From assembly GCA_030248225.1 (NCBI GenBank), contig JASANE010028272.1:1-64000 (forward strand): a stretch of 64,000 nucleotides of DNA, given 5' to 3'. This document shows, in pieces, positions 12,192 through 24,722 of the stretch (position 1 is its first letter; each line of letters opens with the position of its first letter). The DNA is from Trileptium ribeirensis (taxonomy: Eukaryota > Nematoda > Enoplea > Enoplida > Thoracostomopsidae). The notes under the pieces were generated by a model. That model made no database searches, was not told the DNA's origin, and saw only the letters and a list, made by a program, of their open reading frames with translations. Made by a program: the position numbers and the translations under genes.

Positions 12192-12379
12192 AGTGTAGAA
12201 GACACCAAACGGTCCGCCGATGTGAAAGCTAATATAGCCAGGCAGTTTAAACTAGATTATTTTGTATCATCATCAACTATTCTCGGTATTTTGTTTTTTT
12301 TTCAAAAATGATGCTCTTGTAGCATTTTTGTATCTAAATCTTTACACAACGAAAGGAAAAGAGGCGAAAGGGCCAAACT

Positions 12380-12640
12380 ACGTTCGATAGAAACCAAAAT
12401 TGAGGTCAAATCAATAGGTTCCAAATTGAGCTCAGAGTGTTTTTCGAGGATCCCGAAATTTAACTGCGTTCGATAGAAATCCAAACTGAGGTCCAATCAG
12501 TAGGTTCCAAATTGAGCTCAGAGTGTTTTTCGAGGACCCCGAAATTTAACTGCGTTCGATAGAAATCCAGACTGAGGTCCAATCAATAGGTTCTAAATTG
12601 AGCTCAGAGTGTTTTTCGAGGACCCCGAAATTTAACTGCA
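12380..12640. repeat. 86-bp tandem repeat, three units
   Basis: Anchor cgttcgatagaaa at 12381, 12467 and 12553. Units share gagctcagagtgtttttcgagga. It lies in the region just after the MAP2K7 stop. Open frames through it are by-products. Confidence 0.9.
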
Positions 12641-14517
12641 CTACGTATATTATATTCACATGACGAGGTGTAGCAAGAAGTATTAAATTCGTTTGCACGG
12701 TCCCGGTGCCGGTCGAGCTCAGGATCCTGACAAATGTTGGATATTGCGCGATCACTATGCGTGGGTCATTTTCAGTTATGATAAAACTATAGGAACATTA
12801 TTAAAATCTTCCTCTAGGGATCATAAAGACGGCATTAGAAATTCACAGGTTATAGATTTAAAAAACTGGAATTTTAAGTTTCTTTTTTTACAATTTTTCA
12901 TTGGTGCCCAAAATGCGTTGGCTTATGGCAGTAAGTTTTCATAGAGGTGAAGGCCATCTGCGGGGTAACCAAAAATTTTCTAAAGTCTGTACCAGATTTG
13001 CTTTGTAACTTTCCCCAATATTCCCATAAAATTTATGTAATTTTGCTCATCTTTCCTAAACCTCTTCTCACTCGGGAGTAATTATGACTTATTGGGTAAC
13101 TTCCTTAAGGGCGCCTATGGTAGCCCACTGTCGCTAGCCTTAGCGGCTGCAGGTCGGTCAAGTTTATCATTGTTTTCATTTTATTAAGCAATCATGTTAG
13201 CTATACACTTTTATGTAGCCCGCTTGGTTCAACTGAATAAAAACACAAAAAATTTTCTTTGTGGCCATGTGGTCGATACAGGGATGCTGAGACATACCAA
13301 ATGAAGGTTCAACAAGGCAAACATAACGTTTTTATTGTGCTAATTGACAAGTAATGTCAACTGTTAACCTATAATGAGCTAGAGATTTAATAAAAATTTA
13401 TTTTTTGGGGTATTTCGAAGTTGGCCTGTGTTCTAAAAAGTGTTGTACGGCAAAGTCTCAAGTTGCCGTCTCTTTTATTTATTGGAATATTCTGGAAAGG
13501 TTATAGTTTAAAATATTGATGTGCTTTGGCGAGCTAAAATTTTGTTTTCGGATAATTTCTGTCGAGAATTTTGGCAAGAAATCGTTGTAGCAGCGCATAC
13601 AAAGCTATGGATCAATTAGTCATCAAATTCGTTGGTTGCTACTTCAATAAAAATAATTGTCTATCGAACCAGTGACCAATTATGTGTAACAAAGACAAAC
13701 GTAGAAGAATTTTTACGAAAGACGCTATAAAATCTGATGCAACAGAAAGCATGCTAAGCATTTGGAACAAAGATGTCGAATAAGATACATTCAAAAACAT
13801 GTCTACCAAAAATTGAAATTATAGAACAGGAATCGAATTAAAATTACATAGTTATAACCTACCAACATCGAACGTTTCTCGAGCAAATTTAAGAATAACC
13901 TACACTTAACGACGAGAAGCTTCTGGAACAAAATTCGAGCACCCATGGAGGAAAAGTTTCATATTTCTGGAACGAACATCGAATAAAATTGTTTGAAAGG
14001 GAATAATTTTTGAATGCGTCTCGAACAAACTAAGCAAAAGCGCGCCAAACATTTGAAACATCCCGAACAAAATTCGAAAACGTTGGAAAAAATTGAAATT
14101 TTTCGAACAACCACCGAGTTGACGTCGAGCAAGCATCGAGTTAACAACACTACTTTCGCGTGAGTAGCAATTGACCTGCCGGTTGATCTGTCATACAGTA
14201 ATACAATCCAATGATTACCGTTCCGTGTCTACCCTATGTAGGTGTATGCGGTCATTGTTACTTAATGTTTAATACTTGCATAATAAGTAAGCATATATTT
14301 GATAGCCGGGACGGACTACTGAATATATATTTTTTACGTTCAGGTTTAGCAGATTGTGTTTTACAGAGATATTTGGTTCTTTTCCATTATCCCCCAGCCC
14401 GAATTTGGTCAATTTTGAAGATACAGAGCAGATTTTGGTACCAATCGATTCAGCTCGATGAGGCGCTTCAGAAAATACTCATTTTACTCATATCCCTGAA
14501 TTTTTTTCGATTTTTTG
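12640..14517. other. Intergenic, AT-rich; nothing recognised
   Basis: No open frame of known type. At 13740-14150 a loosely repetitive tract of (t)cgaacaaa / tcgaaca motifs (complement of ttcg-rich words) recurs many times without a fixed period. Confidence 0.45.
13236..13241 (+). promoter_or_regulatory. Possible distal poly(A) signal for MAP2K7
   Basis: AATAAA followed within about 30 bases by a GT-rich stretch. No AATAAA is seen in the first several hundred bases after the stop, so this would imply a roughly 1-kb 3' UTR containing the 86-bp satellite. Weak. Confidence 0.25.
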
Positions 14518-14946
14518 AGGGCCCAATAGTGCCCCCTTCGGAACCCAAAATTTTTTTTCGGAATATGGTCATGTTTGGTATCATTCGACTCGGCTTGATA
14601 AGTAACCCTGAGGGCAGTACGTTATAACATTAGAAAAAGGAACAGCTTAGAGCGGGGGTTCGGGGGGCGGTAGCCCCCGACTTAGGCTTAGTGTATGTCT
14701 CATAAGGACCTTTAGTAGCCTAGGCTAAGACTAAGACTTGGGCTTAGTATATCGAGAACGGCATGGACTGCATTTTATTTCCGCCCCTCAGGGTTACTTG
14801 GGCCCTGATAACTTTCTAACGGTGGCGTAGATTTCAATATGATAGATTTCTCTCATCAAGCCGAGTGGAATGGTACTAAAGATGGCCATATTCAGAAGGA
14901 AAAAAATTTTTGGGTTCCCAAGAAAGGCACAATGTCTAATAGGGGC
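14518..14946. mobile_element. Foldback element interrupted by MITE family 2
   Basis: The arms at about 14518-14599 and 14854-14946 are inverted copies: aacccaaaattttttttc... and atcattcgactcggcttgat against atcaagccgagtggaatgg... and ...aatttttgggttccc. The 200-bp MITE at 14601-14803 sits between the arms, so it jumped into the foldback. Confidence 0.75.
14601..14803. mobile_element. MITE family 2, full copy
   Basis: Termini are AGTAACCCTGAGGG and the inverted CCCTCAGGGTTACTT. A second internal stem is made of CTTAGGCTTAG / CTAAGACTAAG runs and a GGGGGGCGGTAGCCCCC hairpin. About 200 bp, non-coding. Confidence 0.85.
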
Positions 14947-16375
14947 CAGCCAAGGCGCGCTTCAGAGCCACGGCAGACTGTGACAAAATCTTATCCTTCC
15001 GCACACCTTTTAAGGTAAATGATGTATAAACAGGTATTCGTTAACTATGATGATTACATAAATATGTTATAGGATTTCATAAAAATATAGAGTATCTCCA
15101 TAGTTAATCAATGAAACTATAAGAAGTATCTCGCGCTCTCTCTGCACCGCAAGATAAGGTCATGAAGGGTTACTGTGTTACCTATGTGGTAGAAGGGCAG
15201 TCAGAATTCAAAACTTGGGACTCGATAAGTTTAATAATCACATTTTACAGTGACGTGTTGCCGTCTATATGTAATTAATATAGGCAATTTCTGACTAAAT
15301 TATATTCTTTGTAGTATGGTTACCTTTATTTTTGCTGTTAAATCATAAATAGTCTCAAATAGTGTACAATTTGGTACAAATCCACTAAATCTTTCAGGTG
15401 TCGTAATAATTATCGGTGTAAATAATATGTGCTATCGTTGTTTAGTTATTTTATTTTCTGTATATAATTTATTTTATGTAAAATAGTTATTGATGTTTAA
15501 ATAAGAAATTGGCAATGCATTAAGAAAATTGTAGGAAGAACAGTATTTTGGACCATGTTATGCTTTTTTGTCTTTAATGTGATTGTATAAAGTTTTGTCT
15601 CTCTAAGCCTAAGCTTTAGATGAAGCTCCAACTGAAAATCCTTTTCCCCCTCAGAGTTATACCCATGCTAACTACCCCTTCCCCATTGCTATAGCGGAAA
15701 ACTAAACGTCCTGCAAGAAATAAAATATTAGTTTGTAAAGAAGTGAGAAAGATTATTGTTTAATTACATAGCTAGAGCGTTGGCAGAGGCGTGTGTATAC
15801 TGACTGGATCTGTGAAGCGGATGGTGACAAATTGTGGGACGACCTGATTCAGAGCATGCACAGTTGAGATAAAATGAAGAACATTGAAATAATGTGGCTT
15901 CAGTCAATTATTGTTTTTTTTTCACAAAGGTTGACGGTTTTGATTTAAGACTGGAGGTACTGAATTGAATTTGTTTTTTAAACGATTTAAAAGAACATAA
16001 ATGCTGTTGAAAGTACCATAAAAATAACCAAATCGTATATTTTTGATTAGTATAGTAAGATAAACGGGTCCCAGAAATATGTTATCTAAAATTTCTTGCG
16101 TGATGTAAACTTATAATAATACGTGTGAGAAATTACTTTGCGATCTATTAAGTTTTAGTAATTAATAGCTTACATGCCTTTTCTGTCTATAGTCAATGTA
16201 TGCACAAATCTATTGGACTAGCTTAGTTATTTTTTGTATTAACCATACAACACAATCGAATATTTATTTCTGTTTGACTCCGCCATTGTATGTACTTGTT
16301 GCTTCTGCGTATGTTTTATTTTGTCAATGTTCATACAGTGGTTTAGCTCATAAAGGCATGTATTGTAGTGTTTAT

Positions 16376-16447
16376 TTGGAGTAGCTCAGTGGTTAGATCA
16401 AACGTGCATCAAGCCGACGTTCGTGAGTTCTAATCTCACCTCTGGGG
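16376..16447 (+). tRNA. tRNA-like sequence, probably a pseudogene
   Basis: It has an A-box-like TAGCTCAGTGGTTAGATC and a perfect T-arm GTGAG-TTCTAAT-CTCAC. The stem AACGT/ACGTT in the anticodon position has an 11-base loop rather than 7, and the acceptor pairs mainly by G-T wobbles. The loop size and weak acceptor argue for a tRNA-derived pseudogene or SINE head rather than a working tRNA. Confidence 0.4.
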
Positions 16448-17055
16448 ATATTTTATGATATCCTGAACTGATGTGTTAGCTTTAAAGATTTATGTATATC
16501 TTCAGAATTTGGGTAAGCGTGTGACAATAATATTCCTCATGAAATTGGAATCAGAAAACATCAGATAAAACTTTAAACGATACTTATAACTAATCGTTCT
16601 TTGAATGTAAATTTGGTTTTTGAATCGTTACATACAGCCATAGTTTAGTGCCTGCCGGTTTCGTTTAGACTAGTCGCTGCTACATAGATAATACGGATTG
16701 TGATTATTGTATTAAGACAAAACATTCATGAAAATCCTAACCTGGGTTCTTTGTAACTGTCTAGAACAATTTGTTTAGGACTGTGATCGATAATTAGTAT
16801 TTTGGGTCTTGCCAGATGCTGCAGAGATTCCATGGTTTAGTGTGTTTCGCGCCTAAATCCGTCTCATCAGTTGCTAATCTAGTGTTGCGGTACGGCTCAA
16901 CGTTCTCGTCTAAAGACTTCGCGGTGTCATTTCGTATAATGTATAATAATTCGCCGTGTGATAAGCCTGCTTATGATCGTTATATATAAATATTATCATA
17001 TATATTTCTAGTTTATGATTGCAAATATTTTTAGCTTGTCTCGACCTAGAACCTT

Positions 17056-17321
17056 TTAACGCCTGAGCTCATATGTGTAATGTACAATGTTTGACAAATC
17101 CAAACTCGCGCCGTGGGTCAAATACCGATCGCATGCGTGAAAACGGCGTACGCAAACCACTTAGCTATCTTTGTAACTGTTTCTTGGTTCATTAAGGAGC
17201 CTCACAAAGTGAGCGAATAACACTGCGCGTGTAAACATACGCAACGCGACATACTTATTTTATACAACGCATTGCAACATTCGCTAATGTCAATTGGCAG
17301 AGTTGGGCATGAAAGGGTTAA
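17056..17321. mobile_element. TTAA-type MITE, copy 2
   Basis: 266 bp from TTAA(C) to GGCATGAAAGGGTTAA. It shares its interior with 7167-7880 (aaaacggcgtacgcaaac, cttagctatct, aaagtgagcgaataac). The CCCTTT-like terminus and TTAA boundaries are piggyBac-style. Confidence 0.72.
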
Positions 17322-20245
17322 TCTGGTCCCAATGTGAGGTACATAGCATTCCTGATTTAGGAGTACCCGCCAGAAGTATTATGTATGTATAACCAGTGCT
17401 TGCTCGCCCGCAGTGCCAATATTCGTTTCCGGCACGTACCGTACGCGATACTGTTCTACAGTCATTCTCTCTAATAAAAGCAAATTTTTGTGCCAATCGT
17501 TCGCGAAAAATGAATAGCTGTTCAATTGCTATTCGTGAACAGCTCTCTGCGTATAAAATTTGCGTTTATTTCTGAGCATGACTAGAGATCCTGGATATCG
17601 AACAAAGCTTTCAAAGATTCATATACATGTTTGTATATTTCAGCGTCAAAGGGATTTCTCATCGCTTAATTTAATCAGTAATATAAATTGAGGAGTGACA
17701 TGATATCGGTGTGAAAATGTAATAATTAAAATATAAAGTTTTTCATTTTCACGTAAGAGTTTTCAATGATATTTAATAAGCAGAATATTAATTGCAAACC
17801 TTCCGGTTCCAGAGATTTATGTTATTGGAACTAAACGATGGAATGTTCGGAAAAGGCAAGACATTCGGTGAAATGCACTGACGCTGGTTTGAGGTTCGTC
17901 GTCAGACAGCCGGGTACTCATAAAACGGAGCGAAGTCAAGGAACGTTTCTTCGGAAGAAAATACAGTTGCAACAAAAATAGAATCCCAATTTCTCGTGAA
18001 AAATTTTTCTTACCTGTATATATCCAACTATGGTTCGTAACGATGTTATATATTCATTATTTTGTGTACCGATTATATATAAGCAGGATATTTAATCGCA
18101 ATGCTATGTCAGGATTGTTATTTGGTGCGAACTTTTAGTAGACGTTACTCAGGTTTCTTTCGATATAAATAGCTTAAATATTTACGCATATTCGCAGCGT
18201 CGTAACAGCATTATTGTAATTTGTATATTTTACAGTCGCGGAACGTTGGACGCAGTTATAATTGATACTCCACGCAGTTGTATTTTGAATTTTTTTTATA
18301 AATGCACTAATAACATTTAATATAGTTTGGGGGATACACCAGGATTAGGGGACTAACGATAAATTCGAAAAACCGCAGGAATTGGTTTTTTCCGGCAAAT
18401 GCAGCTTTACTAGAAAAATTTCAGAGGCCAAATGAAAACAACTGTTTGTATATATTGTGTTGGCAGGTAAGGCTGTTAAACCAAATTGCTTTTTTGATAG
18501 GTCATCGGTTTGGGATTAGGCCGCCACTGTGCGGCGTTTACAGATATCATAAATTTTTGGCTATGACGAATTTGTGAGTGACAAATTACGATTCAAAAAC
18601 ATATTCGTAATTTATTACCCTTGGGCTTTACCCTAGCTAATACAAAGCATTAATTCGGCAAAAGCTAGGTGTGACCGTGTAGTTCAACTCTAAAATCGGA
18701 ACTTCCAAATGTTCCAAGTTGTAGACAGATGTGACCGTAATCAAGCAATAGAGAAAGATCCTAATGCTAGTTAACCACGCAAAACCAATTTTTCGCTACA
18801 ACAACAATTATGACTCAGGAACAGACGGGGATCTTTTTTACCAATGATTATAGTAAACCATTGGCACATAATAGCAACATTTCTCTATTTTCCGCTTTCC
18901 AAAAGCACCGATTAAACAAACCCACTTTTAGACCAAAATCACGTAGACTTTCGTTCTTTTTGCTTATAACATGGTGACCGATAAAGTAACGTGATGAAAA
19001 TTCTAACAATGCAGGTGACCTGTTCTACTACAACCTCATCCTTGACAGCTATCCAGTAACCCTTTTACCAACTGAATATGAGAGAAAAACAACCAATTTT
19101 GTGTCAAACTATTGAGCTTATCTATGTATTTTATTTTCAAAGCTATGGTGCTAAATCCAATTGTATCAGCGTAGGATCTAGTTTTAATAATATAATATGC
19201 ACTTTGGTATGTATGGCTTGTTAGGTATTTTTTACGCGTTATCTGAATGCTAATATTTGTCTATAATTTTGTGATATATATGTTGTAGAGGCTCCGTCTA
19301 CTAGTTTGCAGTAAAGCGGCGGTATTGTGTTCCCAATTTATTTCTAATTGGAGCGTCACAGATACCTCAATTTGAATGAAATTCCGAAGTTTAGTGTCGG
19401 AGATTTTTGTAATTATTGGGTTCTCCGAGTAATTTAGTTGGGCCTATTACTTGGTTAAATGGTAGTGATTTACCACCGGATACCCATGCACAGCTCATGA
19501 TTTAGCCCAGTGCTTCCCGTAGGCCGCTAGCAGTCACATAATTGGTTTCCGATTTATAGCGCTGACTCAATATTGTCAAATTTTATATTGCTTTAAAGTG
19601 CTAAAACATTTTTTGAAGTATTTTAAAATGACAATTTGCTGTGAATAGTTCGTCGCGTAGCTTTGGTTGGACCATGTTTATAAATGTCGCAATAGTTCAA
19701 TATACCAATGCTGACTACATCTTGAGGGGAGGCGAAATGGTAAAACTTGGTAGACGTATTTTGGGACCATTTATTCGCCGCAGAGCATTCGGTTACAGCA
19801 GAACTAATTTTTTTGCGTTATTTAATCAATAATATTTTAATGCATGTTTTAGCTGTAAGTGTTGATGTGATCAGTGCCATTATTTTATTTGCTGCGTATA
19901 ATATATTCGTTTGTGTTACACACAGGCTGTTGTGTAGATATTCAGTAAAATACTGACGTGAGTTATTTGTGAGCGGAATGATTTGATTCGGGGTGTTTGT
20001 ATAAATACTACTGTGCAAGAGCTTCGTTGCAAGAATAGGCTGGAGTGCCCGGAAAATGCTTTGTATGGTTTAAGTGGGAACGAACTAAAATAGTTGGTTC
20101 TCGGTTGGCGCCCAAATGAGTGAATTTGCCCTCCGGAAGTTTGGCATTAGTTTGTATTCCCACGTACCCCAGCAATTTCGCACTAGTATGTTCCTATTCT
20201 CCTTTGTGTTTCAAGGAAATTGCCAAGTGATATTAAATGCATTCG

Positions 20246-20368
20246 TCTTAGCCTAAGCCAAGGTCCTTATTTAAGACAACTAAGCCTAAATCGGGGGCTG
20301 TTTCCCTCCAAACCCCCGCTCTAAGCTGTCCTTTCTAACATGACATGCTGCCCCTCAGGGTTACTTGG
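20246..20368. mobile_element. MITE family 2, half copy, inverted
   Basis: Carries CTTAGCCTAAGCC, a gggggctgtttccctccaaaccccc hairpin, agcttagag in complement and the terminus CCCCTCAGGGTTACTTGGG. The other half is missing. Confidence 0.75.
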
Positions 20369-20879
20369 GCGCTCAGTTCGATAGACATGTAAAGCGGTCT
20401 AACGGCGCAATTGCACTCCTGCGACCCGTAATGAAAAAGCTCATGGCCCGAAAGAAATTGCCATCAGGTTTTAATATGGTGACACACTTTTTTCGGCGTG
20501 AACAGCAGTTTTACGTTGAATGTGAAGATCAAACTTTGTGGCGCCTTCCGACTGCCAGGTCCATTTACAGGACTAAACTGAAGCGGTATGATGGAGCCGT
20601 GCAACTTTGTCGTCTTACGATTTATGAACTTAAGTTTTCCTGCAGAGTAACCCGTTCACATTAGTGTTTGTGTTAAAGTACCGGAAGGGATTCTATTTAC
20701 CTCTACCTTCGCGAAAGGACCCTGTCAGGCTAGCCCCGTCTTTTATCCTTTCCGGCAAGCCTTTCGCCTATTGGAAAAAGCACACCGTCGCTAGGAATAT
20801 TTTGGTTTTTACTACATCACTCTTTAGACTTCTGCATTGTCTACTGAGCTCTTCTATATTATGTTTACCCCTGGTCTAT

Positions 20880-21393
20880 AAAGCGTCCCTTGTTTGTGGT
20901 AGATAGCCTAATTTGACAGTCGTTTCACCATTGTCCGGCTGGTCACAATACACGGCAGTTGTGGCATTGAAGCGCTCAGTGCGGCCATACATAAGTTCAA
21001 GCGGTTTGCCTTTGGTCGCGGCGTGTGCTTACACATCGACAATAGCTGAACGGAGTTTCCTTCACGTTATCACAACGTCGATGATTTTTTTGAGCGACCA
21101 TCTTGAGGAGCGTTCGACGTAGAGTCTGACATAGTGTTCAACCAAACCTTTCGACTACGGGTAATACTGGAAGAAGCACGTCGCTCTATTCGATTCATGT
21201 TTAATAGAAGAATCCAGAATCCCGCCCCTGGTCCAATGAAATGACTGCGGAAAAGACCTTGTCTGAAAATATTTGATACATGGTTGCTGCAACAGACAAC
21301 CGATTTATCTGATAATATGACGACCTCGGGCCATTTCAAGAGAGGTTCAACCACAATAAGTACGGCGTTATTACCTCGTTGAGGTTTTAGCAT
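20880..21393 (-). pseudogene. Second Ty3/Gypsy integrase fragment
   Basis: Minus strand: AVLIVVEPLLKWPEVVILSD (an integrase core VVD..SKWPE-like block with Asp replaced by Glu), IFRQGLFRSHF, then in shifted frames NRIERRASSS. Near 20960-21030 ATKGKPLELMYGRT matches the usual integrase tail TTGK-P-ELM-GR. Multiple frameshifts and stops. The downstream side meets an inverted-repeat MITE at 20246-20368. Whether 20370-20880 is also Gypsy-derived is unclear. Confidence 0.7.
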
Positions 21394-21924
21394 CGATATC
21401 CGGTCGACTTCGAGATGGTACCAAGTGGAAGCAACATGCAGAACATGTCACTAAGCTTTCATTTTGTCGAACCCTTTAAGGTCCACCGCATGACACCGTT
21501 CGCTCGACTGCTTATATTCAAGGGCGTAAACGCGAAGAAATTTTGGAAGACATGACATCATGAATAATATCCCCAGTCATATTTTGCAAAAAATGCGTTT
21601 ATAACACAATGATTTGCGTTTTGTCACGCTCGAAGTGTCTTTGTATTTTCTGTCCCTCAACAACGCCTCTCAGTCTTCCGTTTTCGGCTCTATAATTTCC
21701 AACTTATGACTGTGTTGTATTATTGTGATTACCTCTTTTCCCATTTTATTGCTGAACCATTTAGCCCAATTTTGTTTTCAAAGATTTAACTTCTACCGAA
21801 TTAAGTACTGTCCATGAAGCGTGGTACTGTCCGATCTTGAGGTAATTAGATATATCTCTATAATCCGATGTGATAATTGATACATTGCTGTAAATAACCG
21901 TTAGTCGCCTTGGCACAACCCTGT

Positions 21925-22970
21925 GGTTAGTCGAAAATGAAAATAAACGTTTTATTTTTGACGGAGTCGTGAGTTTTTTGGCGTATGAACAATACAAAAT
22001 CGTTAAGACTTAGCATGATTAAGATAATGTACGTTTTATTCTTTACGGTGGCGTGAGTTGTTTGGCGCTTGAACAATACAAAATTGTTGAGACTTAGCAC
22101 GATTAAGAAAATAAACGTTTTATTCTTGACGGCGACGTGAGTTTTTTGGCGTTGGAACAATACAAAATCGTTGAGACTTAGCATGATTAAGATGATATAC
22201 GTTTTATTCTTGACCGCGGATCGAGTTGTTTAGCGCTTAAACAATACAAAATCGTTGAGACTTAGTATGATTAAGATAATGTACGTTTTATTCTTGACGG
22301 TGGCTTGAGTTGTTTGGCGCTTGAACAATACAAAATTGTTGAGACTTAGCATGATTAAGAAAATAAACGTTTTATTCTTGACGGCGACGTGAGTTTTTTG
22401 GCGTTTGAACAATACAAAATCGTTGAGACTTAGCATGATTAAGATGATATACGTTTTATTATTGACCGGGATCGAGTTGTTTAGCGCTTAAACAATACAA
22501 AATCGTTGAGACTTGGCATGATTAAGAAAATAAACGTTTTATTCTTGACGGCGGCGTGAGTTTTTTGGCGTTTGAACAATACAAAATCGTTGAGACTTAG
22601 CATGATTAAGATAATATACGTTTTATTCTTGACGGCGACGTGAGTTTTTTGGCGTTTGAACAATACAAAATCGTTGAGACTTAGCATGATTAAGATGATA
22701 TACGTTTTATTATTGACCGCGGATCGAGTTTTTTGGCGTTTGAACAATACAAAATCGTTGAGACTTAGCATGACTAAGATAATATACGTTTTATTCTTGA
22801 CCGCGGCGTGAGTTGTTTGGCGCTTGAACAATACAAGATCGTGAGACTTAGCATTATTATGATAATATACGTTTTATTCTTGACGGCGGCGTGAGTTGTT
22901 TGGACCTTGAACAGTACAAAATCGTTGAGACTTAACATGATTAAGAAAATAAATGTTTTATCTTGTATCA
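21925..22970. repeat. 84-bp satellite, about 12 units
   Basis: Unit anchors such as acgttttattcttgacgg recur every 84 bases (for example 22201, 22285, 22369). Because 84 is a multiple of 3, one minus-strand frame stays open over runs of units and reads as a repeating LSLNDFVLFKRQKTH peptide, but stops and frame changes break it. I treat it as non-coding satellite. Confidence 0.92.
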
Positions 22971-23212
22971 TAAAACTTCAATGATATATTTAAAAAAGCG
23001 CACGAAACCCATGAGCTAATTTGTGATTTGTACACTATGAATAGGCTTAAAGTTGAAAGAAAAATGTAAATTCATATATGGAGATTATATTACAAAGCAG
23101 AACTGAACTAATTTTTTTACATTGAATCTACTCCCAAAAAATAAACAACAAAATAGATGCATTATATCAAAAACAATGATCTTTTTTATTTATTCAACTA
23201 TTTCTTTCGACC

Positions 23213-23414
23213 AGGTAACCCTGAGGGGCGGTACGTTATAACGTTAGAAAAAGAGCAGCTTAGAGCGGGGTTTTGGGGCGCGGCAGCCCCCCCCCCCGAC
23301 TTAGGCTTAGGCTTAGCGTATGTCTCATATAAAGACCTTAGCTTATGCTAAGACTAAGGCTTAGGCTTAGTATATCGAGAACGGCACGGCCTGCATTTTA
23401 TTTCCGCCCCTCAG
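23213..23414. mobile_element. MITE family 2, copy 3
   Basis: GGTAACCCTGAGGGGCGGTACG to CCGCCCCTCAG, with the cttaggcttaggcttag stem and a run of C in the central hairpin. The last bases of the right terminus are lost. Confidence 0.82.
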
Positions 23415-24480
23415 AAAATGTCCAATTAGTTCGCCATCATCTGTTCAACTGCATCAGCATGTATGTGCATATTGTAGATTTCTTTAAGCCCGGTTAGTTT
23501 TTGCTGAGCAATCAACGGACGTGAATTTGTAGTAAATGGCGTAACAAGTCTCGAATGTTCTCAAGGTTGTTCCGCCCCTGAAATCAAGCTCGGTTCTTAT
23601 AGCTTTTTCATACAACTCAAATTGTTGTAAATGCTCTAAAACAATTTTCACTGCACATTTGCGCGATGCATTCGCATTAGTACAAGCTTCCCTAAAAATG
23701 CTCACTTACCGAGGCTTAGCTCATAACGATGGTGGTTGTCCAGCAAGTATGTTTTTCTATATAAATAAAAAGAGTCCCTAATATTGTGTTGCAGAAAATG
23801 ATTCAGAGCTAATTGTGAGTTCATCCTAAAATAATGTGATAAAACATATTAAAGTTTAAATCATGAATGCTTCGTTTTGATATAGCCAACTAACATATAC
23901 TCCGTGAAAGTTGGAAAATCGTTACAATGAACTATTTCCACGACAGAGTAAAATTTAGGTTACTGTTCTACGAGAGTTATTTTAATAAAGCCGCAAGCTG
24001 AACTGTACCAAAATTCACGATTAGAATCAAGCAATTTGGATTTGCGAACATGGCTCTCTATTTTGTGAGTGCAATTTTTGTGCGCGGTATAAAATTTCAT
24101 GTTAACTGTCATCAAATGACGTGCTAAATCTCACAGTTATTTTAGTTTCGTTAAGATTTGTGAAAAATGTCAAGTCGTAAAATAGTTATCGCGAAAAGCG
24201 ACAGTGTGCCTGTGAACATAATGAACACTGGAATTTGTGTACGAACATCGGTTTTGATATCGTGATTTGACTCGAAAAAAGAATAACCTACCTAGCTGCA
24301 TGCATCTTAAATTTGCTTACGCATTTACAAACGCCAATCATTTATCATCATGCGTTTATTTACAATAGCAGTTCCTAAACTAGCAATTACGAGCGAAACA
24401 CATTTTAGGTACTATTTCAAAACACAGATTTTAGAAAATTGATCCACTCTCTTCCCTCTGCTTCCATTGCTGTGAAATTC
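23415..24480. other. Intergenic with one short unexplained minus-strand open frame
   Basis: At 23705-23484 (minus) a frame reads LEHLQQFELYEKAIRTELDF and ends ...SAKTNRA with a consistent, non-repetitive composition. Just upstream on that strand is ATTTTTAG, a possible acceptor. It could be a retroelement fragment or an unplaced exon; no family recognised. Confidence 0.25.
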
Positions 24481-24722
24481 AGTGTACAATGTGTTGCACA
24501 TTGGGCTAAAGTTACAAAATGTTTCACAATACCGATGTATAACCTGTTATACAATGGCCCTAAGCATCAAAATTAGTTGAGCTACCAATGTATAAAATAT
24601 ATTGTACAATGACATACTGAGCTTGAATACAACTTAAGTACTAAATACCAAGCAAACAAAACAAAATATGTAAACTTGTACACATTGAATATTCCGATCA
24701 TGAAAATAATCGGAGTCAATAC

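Larger units (their letters stand above)
14950..20245. other. Intergenic, AT-rich; one tRNA-like sequence and one MITE only
   Basis: Apart from 16376-16447 and the TTAA MITE at 17056-17321 I see no gene, satellite or transposase in this stretch. Confidence 0.45.

Noticed and set aside
20365..20664. 99-codon open frame, + strand
   Set aside because: Begins inside a MITE terminus and lies antisense to a Gypsy relic; no family.
22481..22831. 116-codon minus-strand open frame
   Set aside because: It is four units of the 84-bp satellite read through; the frame is open only because 84 is a multiple of 3.
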